The notes: generated by a model not told the origin, from the letters alone. Shown: positions 27,647 to 36,974, counted from the first letter of the stretch. The stretch is DNA of 55,523 nt from Chloroflexota bacterium (GCA_018004935.1 JAGNBF010000039.1:1-55523), one strand, 5' to 3'. A program made the numbers and translations.

Positions 27647-30622
27647 TTACGCGGTACGCGGCCGCGAAATAAGTACCACCCCGGTCAGCAGGAGCAGAAG
27701 AACCACCCCGCCCCATAAAACCAACGACTGCTCCACACCACCCGCCACCTGTTGCACCGTGATGGCGGTGGGGTTGGCTCCCGTTTGCCCCAACAAGAAG
27801 TGAGAAAAGCCAGGCGTATCTCCTTGAGCATAGCTGTAATTGCCCCCATCATTGCCCGTTATCCGGTTGGTGAGCAGTTCCGTCCAGCCGCTATTGTTAT
27901 GAAATACCGAAAGATTGGCCGGGGCGATGCCGTTTAGCTCATCGGCGGTGCGGGCATAGAGGCGCACGGTGGCGGGTTGGTTGTTGGTAGGGGTGATTTG
28001 ATAACAGCGGTGGGCATAAGTGGGAGAACCGGCCCCGGTTGCGGTGCAATATTCAGCGAAGTTTAACTCGCGCACGGTAACGGTGGTGGCTCCCAGGTTT
28101 TGGGCTGTGCCACTGCTGTCTACCAGGACACCCCGATAGTTGGTTTGGGTTAAGGCGGCGTTTTGCAGGTGCAAGAATTCCACCGCGGCATTGTTCACAA
28201 CTTGTGTCTGGCGCAGGGTGCCATCGTTGGCAACTGTCTTTTCCACCGTGAGGCTGTAGGTACTTAAGTCCAGGGTGCCGCCAGGGTAGACCCAGAGTTG
28301 GTCAATGGCCGCATTCCCGTTTAGGGTGACGGTATGGCCGGTATCAATACAGACGCCATCGGTGCTGACGGGAGCGACACCCGCCACCCAGGTGCTGGTG
28401 GTTTCCCAGGCCCCGCTCTGGGCCGAGTGTAGACACGAGGTATACAGATACACCGCCCCGGCATCGGTGGCGGCATTGTTGGCCTGGTTGCCATTGACGC
28501 CCGTGGCACTGCTGTCTTCAAAGCGTGCCCCCACCATCACCACATTCCCGGAGATAGCGACCGCATTGCCAAATACATCGCCTGCCCCGGTATTGCTGGC
28601 TTTCAGGTAGGCCTGTTGGCTCCAACTGCCCCCACTGCGAACAAAGACATAAGCCGCCCCGGAAGCCGAGGCCGAATTGTCCGCCTGGTTGCCATTGACC
28701 CCGGTGGTGATGCTATCTTCGCCGGTCGCCCCTACCACGACCATATCGCCGGAGATGGCGATGGCTCGACCAAAGCCGTCAAGGGCGGCGGTGTTGCTGG
28801 CTTTCAGGTAGGCCTGCTGGCTCCAACTGCCCCCACTGCGGACAAAGACGTAGGCCGCCCCGGCATTGTTCATCGAATTGTCGGTTTCTGTGCCGTTGAC
28901 GCCGGTGGCATTGCTGTTCTCGAAGTGGGCCCCCACCACCACCGTGTCCCCGGAGATGGAAACCGTATAGCCAAACTCGTCATCCGCCCCGGTATTGCTG
29001 GCTTTCAGATAAGCCTGCTGGCTCCAACTGCCCCCACTGCGGACAAAGACATAGGCCGCCCCGGCATTCGCCGCCGAGTTGTCGGTCTCATTGCCATTGA
29101 TGCCCGTGGCATTGCTGTCTTCTTCTTGCGCTCCTACCACTATGGTGTCGCCGGACACCGCAACATCATGGCCAAACCGATCCGTTGTCTCGGTGTTGCT
29201 GGCTTTCAGGTAAGCTTGCTGGCTCCAACTCCCCCCATTACGGACAAAGACGTAGGCCGCCCCGGAAGCCGAGGCCGAATTGTCTGCCTGGTTGCCATTG
29301 ACCCCGGTGGCATTGCTGGCTTCGGATGTTGTCCCAATTACCACGGTGTCCCCGGAGATGGCGGCCGCAGAGCCAAAAGCATCATCTGTATCGGGGTTGC
29401 TGGCTTTCAGGTAAGCCTGCTGGCTCCAACTGCCCCCACTGCGGACAAAGATGTAGGCCGCCCCGGAATTGAATCTTGAATTATTTGTCTGATCGCCATT
29501 GATCCCCGTGGCGTTACTGTCTTCGCCAGTTGCCGTCACCACCACGGTGTCTCCGGAGATGGCCACCGCAGTGCCAAAATAGTCATATATCTCGGTGTTG
29601 CTGGCTTTCAGGTAAGCCTGCTGGGTCCAACTGCCCCCACTGCGGACAAAGATGTAGGCCGCCCCGGCGTCAGGAGCCGAATTGTTGTTGGCCCCATTGA
29701 TCCCGGTGGCATTGCTGTCTTCGTAGGGTGTACCCACCACCACCGTATCCCCGGAGGCGGCCACGACATAGCCAAAATTGTCATCTGTTCCGGTGTTGCT
29801 GGCTTTCAGGTATGCCTGTTGGACCAGCGGGTCTATGGTCAGGGGGTAGGTGGCGTGTGTATCGTCTACCAGAATGTGTAGGGTGGTGTTGTGCAGGGCG
29901 AAACGGGCTGGGAGCGTTTGCCCGGTAGCATCCCAGACCTGTAATTTGTCGTAGGTAAACGCGGCCGCACCGCTTTCATCCCGAAAGGTGATCGTCTGGC
30001 CTACTTGCCGGGCCAGCAGGTCGCCCTGGATGGTCAGCGTCAACTGTAGGGGCTGGTTTTGAGGCTGTGTGGGGCGGGTTTGGAGGGTGAAACCCTGCTC
30101 CAGCCCGGCGGGGTCGTTGTGCCACCATTCGCTCAGGTTGCCATCCCACTGGTAGGTGAGGGTTTGCCCGGCGGCTAAGAGCGTTGGTTCCAGACCTGTC
30201 AGGTTTTGCCAGCCCTTCACGGCATTCAGGGCAGGCACTGGCAGGTCTTCACGACCATAGCCGTACCCGGTTAGCCGTAAGCCCCATTGCCAGGTGGCGT
30301 CTTGGGGTGTCAATTGAGTTGTGCCATTTGGGGTATAGCTGATCTGCCACCGTTGGGCCGGGTTGGTGGAAACATAAGCGCCCTGTTCGGAAGCATAGGG
30401 TTTGTAAGGTGCGGCAGTGATTTGGGTCTGAAGGTCATGCCATTCTTCACTGGTTAGCCCGTCGGGGACGAGGCCAGGGGAGATGTGTTGGGATTGAGGT
30501 GAGGAGGTAGGGGGCGCGGCCGCGTGGCTTATCGAGGTTGTGATGAGGGCCAGAATCAACAAAAGTAAACTCAGGCCTATTCGCCATACCGGCAAAAGGT
30601 TGTGATGGTTCTTCGTTTGCAA
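27647..30622 (-). CDS. Secreted FG-GAP (integrin-type) beta-propeller protein
   Basis: 991 aa if translation starts at the TTG at 30622, which has an ideal GGAGG seven bases upstream; an ATG at 30637 lies on top of that Shine-Dalgarno and is less likely. Signal peptide LSLLLLILALITTSISHAAA. After an N-terminal beta domain, seven nearly identical ~65-residue repeats follow (QQAYLKASNT, FGxAVAISGDTVVVGA, SGAAYVFVRSGGSW), typical FG-GAP propeller blades. A cell-wall-like module follows (GAWETTSTWVAGVAPVSTDG). The C-terminus has NPTAITVQ, a hydrophobic helix and an Arg tail, like the neighbouring surface protein. Surface display is likely; the partner is unknown. Confidence 0.85.
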   Translation of the reverse strand: MQTKNHHNLLPVWRIGLSLLLLILALITTSISHAAAPPTSSPQSQHISPGLVPDGLTSEEWHDLQTQITAAPYKPYASEQGAYVSTNPAQRWQISYTPNGTTQLTPQDATWQWGLRLTGYGYGREDLPVPALNAVKGWQNLTGLEPTLLAAGQTLTYQWDGNLSEWWHNDPAGLEQGFTLQTRPTQPQNQPLQLTLTIQGDLLARQVGQTITFRDESGAAAFTYDKLQVWDATGQTLPARFALHNTTLHILVDDTHATYPLTIDPLVQQAYLKASNTGTDDNFGYVVAASGDTVVVGTPYEDSNATGINGANNNSAPDAGAAYIFVRSGGSWTQQAYLKASNTEIYDYFGTAVAISGDTVVVTATGEDSNATGINGDQTNNSRFNSGAAYIFVRSGGSWSQQAYLKASNPDTDDAFGSAAAISGDTVVIGTTSEASNATGVNGNQADNSASASGAAYVFVRNGGSWSQQAYLKASNTETTDRFGHDVAVSGDTIVVGAQEEDSNATGINGNETDNSAANAGAAYVFVRSGGSWSQQAYLKASNTGADDEFGYTVSISGDTVVVGAHFENSNATGVNGTETDNSMNNAGAAYVFVRSGGSWSQQAYLKASNTAALDGFGRAIAISGDMVVVGATGEDSITTGVNGNQADNSASASGAAYVFVRSGGSWSQQAYLKASNTGAGDVFGNAVAISGNVVMVGARFEDSSATGVNGNQANNAATDAGAVYLYTSCLHSAQSGAWETTSTWVAGVAPVSTDGVCIDTGHTVTLNGNAAIDQLWVYPGGTLDLSTYSLTVEKTVANDGTLRQTQVVNNAAVEFLHLQNAALTQTNYRGVLVDSSGTAQNLGATTVTVRELNFAEYCTATGAGSPTYAHRCYQITPTNNQPATVRLYARTADELNGIAPANLSVFHNNSGWTELLTNRITGNDGGNYSYAQGDTPGFSHFLLGQTGANPTAITVQQVAGGVEQSLVLWGGVVLLLLLTGVVLISRPRTA

Positions 30623-30658
30623 CTGATTTTCCTCCATGAGTGTGCAGTGAATAATGGT
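30623..30658. promoter_or_regulatory. Shine-Dalgarno deciding a TTG start
   Basis: On the minus strand GGAGG sits within codons 2-3 of the ATG at 30637, seven bases before TTG 30622. This geometry argues for TTG initiation. Confidence 0.5.
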
Positions 30659-30770
30659 GGCTCTTTGGGAATTCAGGGGGTTGACCCAATGTACGGGCTG
30701 GCCTTGTGCCTGCCCAGTGTGGGGCAACCACAAGGGTTGCCCGTACTCCACGAAATCCCGAAGACCCATA
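30659..30770. repeat. 110-bp dispersed repeat family C, copy 2
   Basis: Matches 27263-27376 almost base for base. Further upstream, GATTTGGTTAGAA followed by ATTGG (near 30850) also matches about 27500, so the similarity between the two upstream regions extends beyond the repeat. Confidence 0.9.
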
Positions 30771-31018
30771 CTGGTGAGAAGCACGAGAGCCGATATTTTA
30801 TCGGGTAAAGCTTTCTAAACCGATTTCAAATAACGATTTTCACCTGTGTAAGATTCAGATTTGGTTAGAACATTGGTTGTGGGTTGTAATTTGCCAGCCG
30901 CAGGTATGGATGTCCCGGCTTATTGTGCGGTTTGTCACAACAGTTCCCCTTTTTGTCCGTTCTCACGATAACCAACTGATAGGCGTTTGCTAACTTGTGT
31001 CCATTGAGGAGTAGTGTC
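30771..31018. other. Upstream region of the FG-GAP gene and of a small broken gene
   Basis: No gene seen. The stretch around 30790-30890 resembles 27420-27540 and probably holds the promoter of the FG-GAP gene on the minus strand; box positions could not be fixed. Confidence 0.4.
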
Positions 31019-31221
31019 ATGGAACAGGAGCGATATGCCTTTATTGTTCGTGTCTGGCGGGAGCCGCCGGTGGATTTGTTGGACCCTTCCCCCAGGTAGG
31101 GGGTTCGATTCAGGCTGTCAACAGCGAACGGTGGCTTTACTTTAACTCGTTCGCCACTCTGCCCGATTTGTTAGCCCAATTGACCCATTGGCAGAATGCC
31201 ACTAAGAACGAAGGAGATTGA
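31019..31221 (+). pseudogene. Small protein gene with a single frameshift
   Basis: ATG 31019 follows GAGGAG. The first frame gives MEQERYAFIVRVWREPPVDL and LDPSPR, then TAG at 31097. A neighbouring frame continues sensibly: GGSIQAVNSERWLYFNSFAT, LPDLLAQLTHWQNATK and a stop at 31219-31221. One indel in the C/G-rich stretch near 31087-31105 would restore a ~66-residue protein. Function unknown. The next ATG (31224) has its Shine-Dalgarno inside the end of this gene, so they formed an operon. Confidence 0.6.
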
Positions 31222-31223
31222 TT

Positions 31224-31285
31224 ATGGTTTATCGCTGGCGTCGTTTATTCATCTTTTTGGGCCTGATGGCTTTGGTAACGTTACT
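31224..31285 (+). pseudogene. Signal-peptide stub of a lost secreted protein
   Basis: ATG 31224 with AAGGAG eight bases upstream encodes MVYRWRRLFIFLGLMALVTL, a clear signal peptide or membrane anchor. After that the sequence becomes the antisense of an integrase fragment. The downstream gene was cut off at about 31270-31290. Confidence 0.5.
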
Positions 31286-31588
31286 CCGCTCCACATATCG
31301 CCCTGGTGTCTGCATATTCGTCCAGCCCCTGGCATCGCGCAATACAAACGGGTTACTTTTCTTGGCCGCATGGGTGGCCCACGTGTGGCGCAGGTCGTGG
31401 GGGCTGAGTTCCCAGATGCCCAGGATGTCCCGCCCCAGGATTTTGATGCGGCCGCCCACCCCCCGTACCGACATCACCTCATCAGTTAGCTTTTCATTTT
31501 TACGGCTGCCACGAAGGAGTGTGCCCCGCGGCCGCAAATACGGTTTATACCCTACCATCGCCTGCACAATATCCCGCGACAATTCCAT
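31272..31588 (-). pseudogene. Tyrosine recombinase (XerC/D-like), C-terminal fragment
   Basis: The minus frame contains LSPHDLRHTWATHAAKKSNP (the HxxR catalytic box) and GWTNMQTPGRYVERSNVT (the Tyr nucleophile region, GRY). The N-terminal core-binding and first Arg parts are missing; the reading frame upstream (YLRPRGTLLRG) begins at a GCGGCCGC and does not look native. A second copy of only the tail lies at 38423-38505. Confidence 0.75.
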
Positions 31589-31653
31589 CCGGTCAACCGT
31601 ATCTGTTTTCTTCCGATAAACTTATTGTTTCGTCCTTTTGCTTCAATGTCTCC

Positions 31654-32298
31654 TTAGCCCAGGCCAGCTTCTCGTGCCCGGATGACAGCCTGGGCGCGGT
31701 CGGCTACCTGCAATTTGCTGTAGATATTAGAAACGTGGTTGCGGACTGTTTTCAAGGTGATACTCAATTGTTCCGCGATCACCCCATTCGTTTCCCCACG
31801 GGCAATCAGCGTCAATATCTCCCGCTCGCGGTCGCTGAGTTCGGGAAAAACCCCTTGAGGAACGAGGGTACGCGTTGTGGCAAAGTACTCCATCAGGCGG
31901 GTGGCAATCGCCGGGCTGAAAATGGCTTCACCCTCCCCCACCGCACGAATGGCACGCATCATTTCCTCTTCGTCGGCATCCTTCAGAATGTAGCCCCGCG
32001 CCCCAGCGCGTAGCGCGGCAAAAATGGATTCATCATCTTCAAAAAGGGTGACAACCAGGATGCGCATCGTTGGGCTACTCTGGCTCAGTTCACGGGTAGC
32101 CGCCAGGCCACTTCCATCCGGCATCTGTAAATCCATCAAAACGATGTCGGGTTGTAGGGCCAGGGCCAGGCTGACCGCTTCTTTGCCACTTTTGGCCTCG
32201 CCAACCAGCTCCATATCGGGCATGGTTTTGAGAAGCGCCTGCATCCCTTTGCGGAATAGGGGGTGATCGTCGGCGATCAAGATGGTGAGCGAATTCAT
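31654..32298 (-). CDS. NarL/FixJ-family response regulator
   Basis: 214 aa. Receiver domain 1-120 with ILIADDHPLFRKGM (acidic pocket), DIVLMDLQMP (phosphoacceptor Asp), VVTLFEDDES and GYILKDADEEE (Lys). LuxR-type HTH at ~145-210 (FPELSDREREILTLIARGET and TVRNHVSNIYSKLQVADRAQ). ATG 32298 lies 3 bp after the stop of the cognate kinase gene, with AAGG inside the kinase end. The pair should form a kinase-to-DNA-binding-regulator pathway; target genes are unknown. Confidence 0.9.
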   Translation of the reverse strand: MNSLTILIADDHPLFRKGMQALLKTMPDMELVGEAKSGKEAVSLALALQPDIVLMDLQMPDGSGLAATRELSQSSPTMRILVVTLFEDDESIFAALRAGARGYILKDADEEEMMRAIRAVGEGEAIFSPAIATRLMEYFATTRTLVPQGVFPELSDREREILTLIARGETNGVIAEQLSITLKTVRNHVSNIYSKLQVADRAQAVIRAREAGLG

Positions 32299-32301
32299 GG
32301 T

Positions 32302-34410
32302 TTACACCTTGGGGAGGGGTAGCGAAGCCAGTATCCGGGTTCCGCCGCCGGGTAACGGCCCAATCACACAAGTGCCGCCTAACTCTACCGCCCGCTCCCG
32401 CATCGAAAGGAGTCCCAGGCCACCATTTTGGCGACCACCAGCCGGTAGCCCCACACCGTCATCCCTGATCTCCACGTTCAAGGCCCCATTTAGCTCAAGA
32501 CGAACCAGGCAGTGCCGGGCCTGGGCGTGGCGAACAACGTTTGTCAGAGCTTCCTGGGCGATGCGATAGGCCGCTACTTCAACGGCCGCGGGCAAAGGGG
32601 GTAATTCTTCGGGCGCTTCGATCTCAACCTGTAATTGGACATAGCCATTCTCGCTGGGGCGGCCACATTGATTGGCATGGGCACGCACGGCCGCTACCAG
32701 GCCCAGTTGGTCCAGCGTCGGTGGCCGCAGGGCATAGACAAGGCGGCGAATATCGTCAATCATGGCGCGAATCTCTACCCGCAGTTCATCCACTAACGCT
32801 TCCGCTTCTGCCGGATCGCTCCGGATGGCGCGGCGCAGAACGCCAGCCTCCAGATTCAGGGCGGCCAGAGTGGCCCCTAGACCGTCGTGCAAATCGCGTT
32901 GCAGGCGACGACGCTCTTCTTCTCGCGCCCGCACCATCTGCAAACGGGAATGTTGTAGGGCGGCGGTTAGTTGGACGGTGTGAACGGCCGGGCCAGCCTG
33001 GTGGGCGATGTGTTCGAGCAGGCGGTGGTCTGTCTGGCTAAAGGGTTCGTCCACACTGCGGGAGCCAGCAATAAGCTGGCCCACCTTTTCCCCCTGATAG
33101 ATGAGAGGCAGACTCAGCGTGCTTTCGACTTCGGTGCCGACCGCCGCGGCCGCAGTCAATTCCTCACCGGTTTCTAGCGTGATGGCCACATAGGGCAGTT
33201 TCAAGGTCTGGGCAATCGCCTCTACCAATGTTGGTAAAACCACGTCCGGGGCCATGGCCGCTTCCAACCGTTTACCTAACCTGGAGAGAGCCGCCAAAGG
33301 TTCGTCTCGCTCGCCGTAGAAAAGCCGGTTGACACCACGTTGCAACCACTCCTGTAAGGGATGAAAGAGGACAGCCACCAGGCCGGTAGCCAGCAAGGCG
33401 ATGAACGGGTGGCCTTGTGCCTGAAACAATGCCCCCAACCCGCTAACAACGAACACGTAGATAGTGATTACACTGACTGATAATGCTCCGTAGAGCAGGG
33501 TGCGGTAAATAACGAGATTAATGTCGTAAAGCTGATGGCGTAGGATGGCAATGCCAGCGGCTACCGCAACCCCCAGGACGGTCAGGTTGCTACTGGTAAT
33601 GCTCAACTGTAATACCCATTCATTTGATGGCCAGACAAACATAGCCACGCTACTGCCGACCACACCCAGGAGAAATAGGCCCAGCGCATAAAGGATCCAC
33701 TTCATCTGTTCGCGCTCGATGCCCTGGGCGTGACGGAAACGCAGGCTAAAGGCCGCAATGGCGCCCAGAAAACCTACGGTTAATAGCCCCGCACCCACCT
33801 GATTGAGCCGGTCAAGGAGAGTCGTGGCCACCGGCAAAGCATAGGGGTTCGGGCCAGTTCGCCACATCTCCAACGGGCCGGGATGGAGAGCTACTCCGGC
33901 AGTGACCATTATCAAGCCGACCGCGGCCGCGCCGAAAAGGACGACCCACCGGCGGGATGGTAACCGGCCATCAGGAAACAAATAGAAGACAAATATCGTC
34001 GGCAAAAAGAAGGTGGGAAGCCAGAACCAGCTACCGAGCCAATTTGCCAGGGCATCATGGGTTACGCCAGTGCTTTGGGAAACAACTGGGTAGCGACCAT
34101 AAGCACCAACCGCGATATTCAAGGCAGAAAGTACAGCCACGGAGACGAAAATCCAGCCAATCGTATTGCGGGGATGCCGTGAGGCCACTAATGCGCCCAC
34201 AATCCCGTAGATGATGGCGATAAAAGGGTTCAACGCTGTGTGGGAAAGCAAACGGCTCATATCGCCAGTGGTGAGGGCGTAGTAGACGGTCACTACCACC
34301 CCGACCAGGGAGAGCGTAGCGGCGAGCAGGACCAGCGACCAGGCCAGGCGGCTCGGTGTCCGATTGGCAGTTGACGTGGATGTTGACTGAGGCTGATCTG
34401 ACCGTTTCAT
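32302..34410 (-). CDS. Membrane sensor histidine kinase (NarX/DesK type, HisKA_3)
   Basis: 702 aa from ATG 34410, which overlaps the TGA of the upstream gene (ATGA). About nine membrane helices occupy residues ~20-340 (WSLVLLAATLSLVGVVVTV; LFLLGVVGSSVAMFVW). A GAF-like domain spans ~375-470 (VEAIAQTLKLPYVAITL). Dimerisation/phosphoacceptor: REEERRRLQRDLHDGLGATL with the H. ATPase: AYRIAQEALTNVVRHAQARH (N box), IRDDGVGLP (G1), GGLGLLSMRERAVELGG (G2). It sits between a six-helix membrane protein and the response regulator in one operon. Confidence 0.9.
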   Translation of the reverse strand: MKRSDQPQSTSTSTANRTPSRLAWSLVLLAATLSLVGVVVTVYYALTTGDMSRLLSHTALNPFIAIIYGIVGALVASRHPRNTIGWIFVSVAVLSALNIAVGAYGRYPVVSQSTGVTHDALANWLGSWFWLPTFFLPTIFVFYLFPDGRLPSRRWVVLFGAAAVGLIMVTAGVALHPGPLEMWRTGPNPYALPVATTLLDRLNQVGAGLLTVGFLGAIAAFSLRFRHAQGIEREQMKWILYALGLFLLGVVGSSVAMFVWPSNEWVLQLSITSSNLTVLGVAVAAGIAILRHQLYDINLVIYRTLLYGALSVSVITIYVFVVSGLGALFQAQGHPFIALLATGLVAVLFHPLQEWLQRGVNRLFYGERDEPLAALSRLGKRLEAAMAPDVVLPTLVEAIAQTLKLPYVAITLETGEELTAAAAVGTEVESTLSLPLIYQGEKVGQLIAGSRSVDEPFSQTDHRLLEHIAHQAGPAVHTVQLTAALQHSRLQMVRAREEERRRLQRDLHDGLGATLAALNLEAGVLRRAIRSDPAEAEALVDELRVEIRAMIDDIRRLVYALRPPTLDQLGLVAAVRAHANQCGRPSENGYVQLQVEIEAPEELPPLPAAVEVAAYRIAQEALTNVVRHAQARHCLVRLELNGALNVEIRDDGVGLPAGGRQNGGLGLLSMRERAVELGGTCVIGPLPGGGTRILASLPLPKV

Positions 34411-35039
34411 GATCCCCATTTTACCAGATTACGTATGCCCTGGTGGCTCTCCTTGCCATCTGTCGGCCCCTGTTCGCGGGTCGTCCAGAGAGCCAACCCG
34501 AACCCGGCCAGGGCCAGCGCGAGCAGAAGGGCAAAGGTGGCGGAACTGATTTGGCCGACCGCCGCTGGCAAAAACTCGGCCACGAAAAAGGAGAAGAAGA
34601 ACCCGAACGTGGCCGCCAACAGCAGGATTCCCACCCGGCGCGGAAAAACAGCCGCACGAATGGTTGCGATTCCAGTCATAAGAAAGCCCAAAGTAAGGGC
34701 AATACCCAAGAAAAAAAACAGCGCGTTTTCACCGGGAACCAGGTTAAGTGAAGGATAGGCCAGGGATGGAGCGGCCAGAACGATCCAGAGAAGGATACCC
34801 GTTTCTAGCAGGCCATGACCCACCAGACCCAGCCACCCCGCCCTGTTTGCCTGCCGGGCATAGACGGCTGGCAGTGATAAAAGGAGAAATATCCCGGCCA
34901 GCAGGAAGAGAAGACTGACGCCCGGCGACAAAGATTGGTTCATCACCGGTTGCATCGCCAAGATGACCGTTGCCACCCCTTGAAGCGATGCGCCAACCAT
35001 TAAGAGAAGTCCACTCCAGCGAAAAGCGGTTTCAGTCAT
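34407..35039 (-). CDS. Six- or seven-helix membrane protein of unknown family
   Basis: 210 aa: hydrophobic segments at ~8-30, 40-60, 68-90, 103-125, 133-155 and 163-185 (for example VGILLLAATFGFFFSFFVAE). The C-terminal tail is short and polar. It is the first gene of the operon with the NarX-like kinase and response regulator, so it may be a co-sensor or a target (inference). Confidence 0.75.
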   Translation of the reverse strand: MTETAFRWSGLLLMVGASLQGVATVILAMQPVMNQSLSPGVSLLFLLAGIFLLLSLPAVYARQANRAGWLGLVGHGLLETGILLWIVLAAPSLAYPSLNLVPGENALFFFLGIALTLGFLMTGIATIRAAVFPRRVGILLLAATFGFFFSFFVAEFLPAAVGQISSATFALLLALALAGFGLALWTTREQGPTDGKESHQGIRNLVKWGS

Positions 35040-35244
35040 CAGTATGCATCCTTATGTTTTTCATGGGCACAAACATAGCCATGAAAACTCTCTAAACGCT
35101 CGGGCGTGAAAACTGCTGGCGGAAGCCCCGTCATATGCGCATCACCTTCAAGGGGCCGCGGCCGCGATCCTCCTTTGTGCCACCGACGCCTCTTCACCTG
35201 CGCAACCTGATTTCCTTAATTTCCCCGAACTTTCGGCCCGCCGT
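35040..35244. other. Intergenic region upstream of the kinase operon
   Basis: No gene seen; holds one GCGGCCGC at about 35158 and the likely promoter for the minus-strand operon. Confidence 0.35.
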
Positions 35245-36252
35245 TCAGATGACGAGCATTGAAAACCAGATACCCGCCACATTGAAAGGCATTTTTACCC
35301 AGGAATCACCATAATCGGTTGTGTGCCAGATGTCGCCGTTGTACAGCCCTGCGTACAGGTGGCCGGGGTTCCCGGGAACAGTGGTGAGAGCTGTCGGCGT
35401 TACGCGGAGTGGGTGAGCTTGCCAGCCGATGGGTTGCCAGCCAGTGCCCTCCCTGGTGCGGTAAAGATAGATTTCTGGCTCTTTGCCGAAGGCGTTATAA
35501 GGGCTGGGGGCGACACACATGTACCAGATTTCTGGGCTTGCCGGATCGGCCGCACATACCAGGCCATAATTTTTCGCCAAACCCTGCCTGGCTTTGCGAA
35601 AGGTTAGACCGCCGTCCTGACTAAAGGCGGCCCCACCACCATTCCCCCCTGCTTCATAGACCCAGTTTTCGTTGGTGGCATGATATTTGAGCGAATGGCA
35701 ATCACGTAACGCACCGCGCCGGTGACGAGACCAGGTTTGACCCCCATCATCACTCCGTACCACGGCCCCCAGTTCAACCCCTGCCAGTAGTGTTCCCGGT
35801 TTCGCTGGCGAAGGGGCGATGGCCTGGACATAAGGGCGCCGGTCGGGTAGCTCGGCTGGTGAGAACCACCACCAGCGGTTGGGTATGCGGCGGAAGCCTG
35901 TCAATTCGGCCCAGGTTTGGCCCCCATCGCCAGAGCTAAACATCAGCGCAGGCTTTGTGCCCGCATAAACAACGTTGCTATCGTGTGGGCTAACGGCCAG
36001 CGACTTAACGACCCAACCGTCCATACCACTGAGACGCCAACTTTGGCCCCAGTCATCTGAACGGAGTACCCCATTGCGCGTCCCGGCATAAACAATTTGG
36101 GGGTTAGATGGATCGTTTGCCAGGCAGGTGACCCGGTGATCGGCAACCAGGTGTTCAACGCGCCAGGTGCCGCTGGCGTCACAATGAGCGCGACTTATCC
36201 CGGCATCAAAAGCCGTCAAGAAAATTTTGTTTTTCATGTTTGTTGTACCCAT
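35245..36252 (-). CDS. BNR/sortilin-type beta-propeller protein
   Basis: 335 aa (an ATG 15 bases later, MKNKIFLTAFDAG, is an equally possible start). Repeated blades with SxDxGxxW motifs: VLRSDDWGQSWRLSG, MFSSGDGGQTWAEL, VVRSDDGGQTWSRH, AAFSQDGGLTFRKA and IWHTTDYGDSWVKM. These are BNR/Asp-box repeats of sialidase- or sortilin-like propellers; no sialidase catalytic Arg triad is visible. No signal peptide, so it is probably cytoplasmic or non-classically exported. Function unknown. Confidence 0.75.
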   Translation of the reverse strand: MGTTNMKNKIFLTAFDAGISRAHCDASGTWRVEHLVADHRVTCLANDPSNPQIVYAGTRNGVLRSDDWGQSWRLSGMDGWVVKSLAVSPHDSNVVYAGTKPALMFSSGDGGQTWAELTGFRRIPNRWWWFSPAELPDRRPYVQAIAPSPAKPGTLLAGVELGAVVRSDDGGQTWSRHRRGALRDCHSLKYHATNENWVYEAGGNGGGAAFSQDGGLTFRKARQGLAKNYGLVCAADPASPEIWYMCVAPSPYNAFGKEPEIYLYRTREGTGWQPIGWQAHPLRVTPTALTTVPGNPGHLYAGLYNGDIWHTTDYGDSWVKMPFNVAGIWFSMLVI

Positions 36253-36276
36253 TCCGGATTAATTAACGCAGACTGT

Positions 36277-36410
36277 TTATACAGATACTCGTTCCACGCT
36301 CTGCGTGGAATGCTCCCTACGACGCTCTGTGTCGCGTAGGACGCAGAGCGTCCCAGAGGGTATTCCCACGCGGAGCGTGGGAATGAGTGTGGACACCTGT
36401 ATAAATACTA
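36277..36410. repeat. Compound hairpin repeat (CGTTCCACGCTCTGCGTGG type)
   Basis: Successive inverted pairs: TTCCACGC/GCGTGGAA, CTACGACGC/GCGTAGG, GACGCTCTG/CGCAGAGCGTC and TTCCCACGC/GCGTGGGAA. Outer motifs ACAGATACTCG and GAGTGTGGACACCTGT roughly mirror each other. Repeats of this kind are scattered in many environmental bacteria. It lies between two genes, with no coding capacity. Confidence 0.75.
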
Positions 36411-36413
36411 GCC

Positions 36414-36974
36414 TCATCTGGTGGTTAACAGCGCAATGCCAATGGCGAGAGGGGCGGCATGGTGCAGTGCCGGGAAGTACATGTTATGAGGCGTAGCGAT
36501 AGGTAAGACGACCAACCACAACAGGTTCCAAATGATCGTCACCCAGGCGGCCCAGCCAGCTACCAGCCCGGTCTGGAGTAACGATAGGCCAAAAGCGGCC
36601 TGAGCCAGGAGAGCCAGTACCACATAAGCCACAATCTGCGGATAGACCCATTCACGGTTGTGGAGATAGGTTGTTTCCGCAACTACCAGGAGTGCCGCAC
36701 TGAGCAGGTAAATCACCAAAACTAACCGGGCGATGATTAAGTCGCCAGCGTTTCGTAGGAGATCCTCCAGGAGGACAAAACCCAGAACGTTAAGCAAAAG
36801 AGCCGCAAGAACAAAGCCGCGTTCCCAGAGTAGATAAACAGCACTTTGTCCGCTGGGCCATTTCCAGATAACCCGTCCGGTAAAGAGGATGCCGCCGACC
36901 AGAAAAATAAGGCCACAGGCAATCAGCAGAAGGGCTGTGATTTGGCGTTCGGATAATAAAGCCTGTGTGTTCAT
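36414..36974 (-). CDS. Five- to six-helix membrane protein of unknown family
   Basis: 186 aa. Hydrophobic helices at ~13-35 (ALLLIACGLIFLVGGILF), 50-72, 80-102, 115-137 and 140-160, plus a short C-terminal helix. No named domain recognised. It lies between the propeller gene and the cytochrome c gene, both on the same strand but separated by repeats, so co-transcription is uncertain. Confidence 0.7.
   Translation of the reverse strand: MNTQALLSERQITALLLIACGLIFLVGGILFTGRVIWKWPSGQSAVYLLWERGFVLAALLLNVLGFVLLEDLLRNAGDLIIARLVLVIYLLSAALLVVAETTYLHNREWVYPQIVAYVVLALLAQAAFGLSLLQTGLVAGWAAWVTIIWNLLWLVVLPIATPHNMYFPALHHAAPLAIGIALLTTR

Noticed and set aside
28616-29479. 287-aa plus-strand open frame with repeats
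   Set aside because: Antisense of the FG-GAP repeats; its apparent repeats only mirror those of the real gene.
31218-31619. Secreted 133-aa protein
   Set aside because: Only the signal peptide is native; the rest is antisense of a recombinase fragment.
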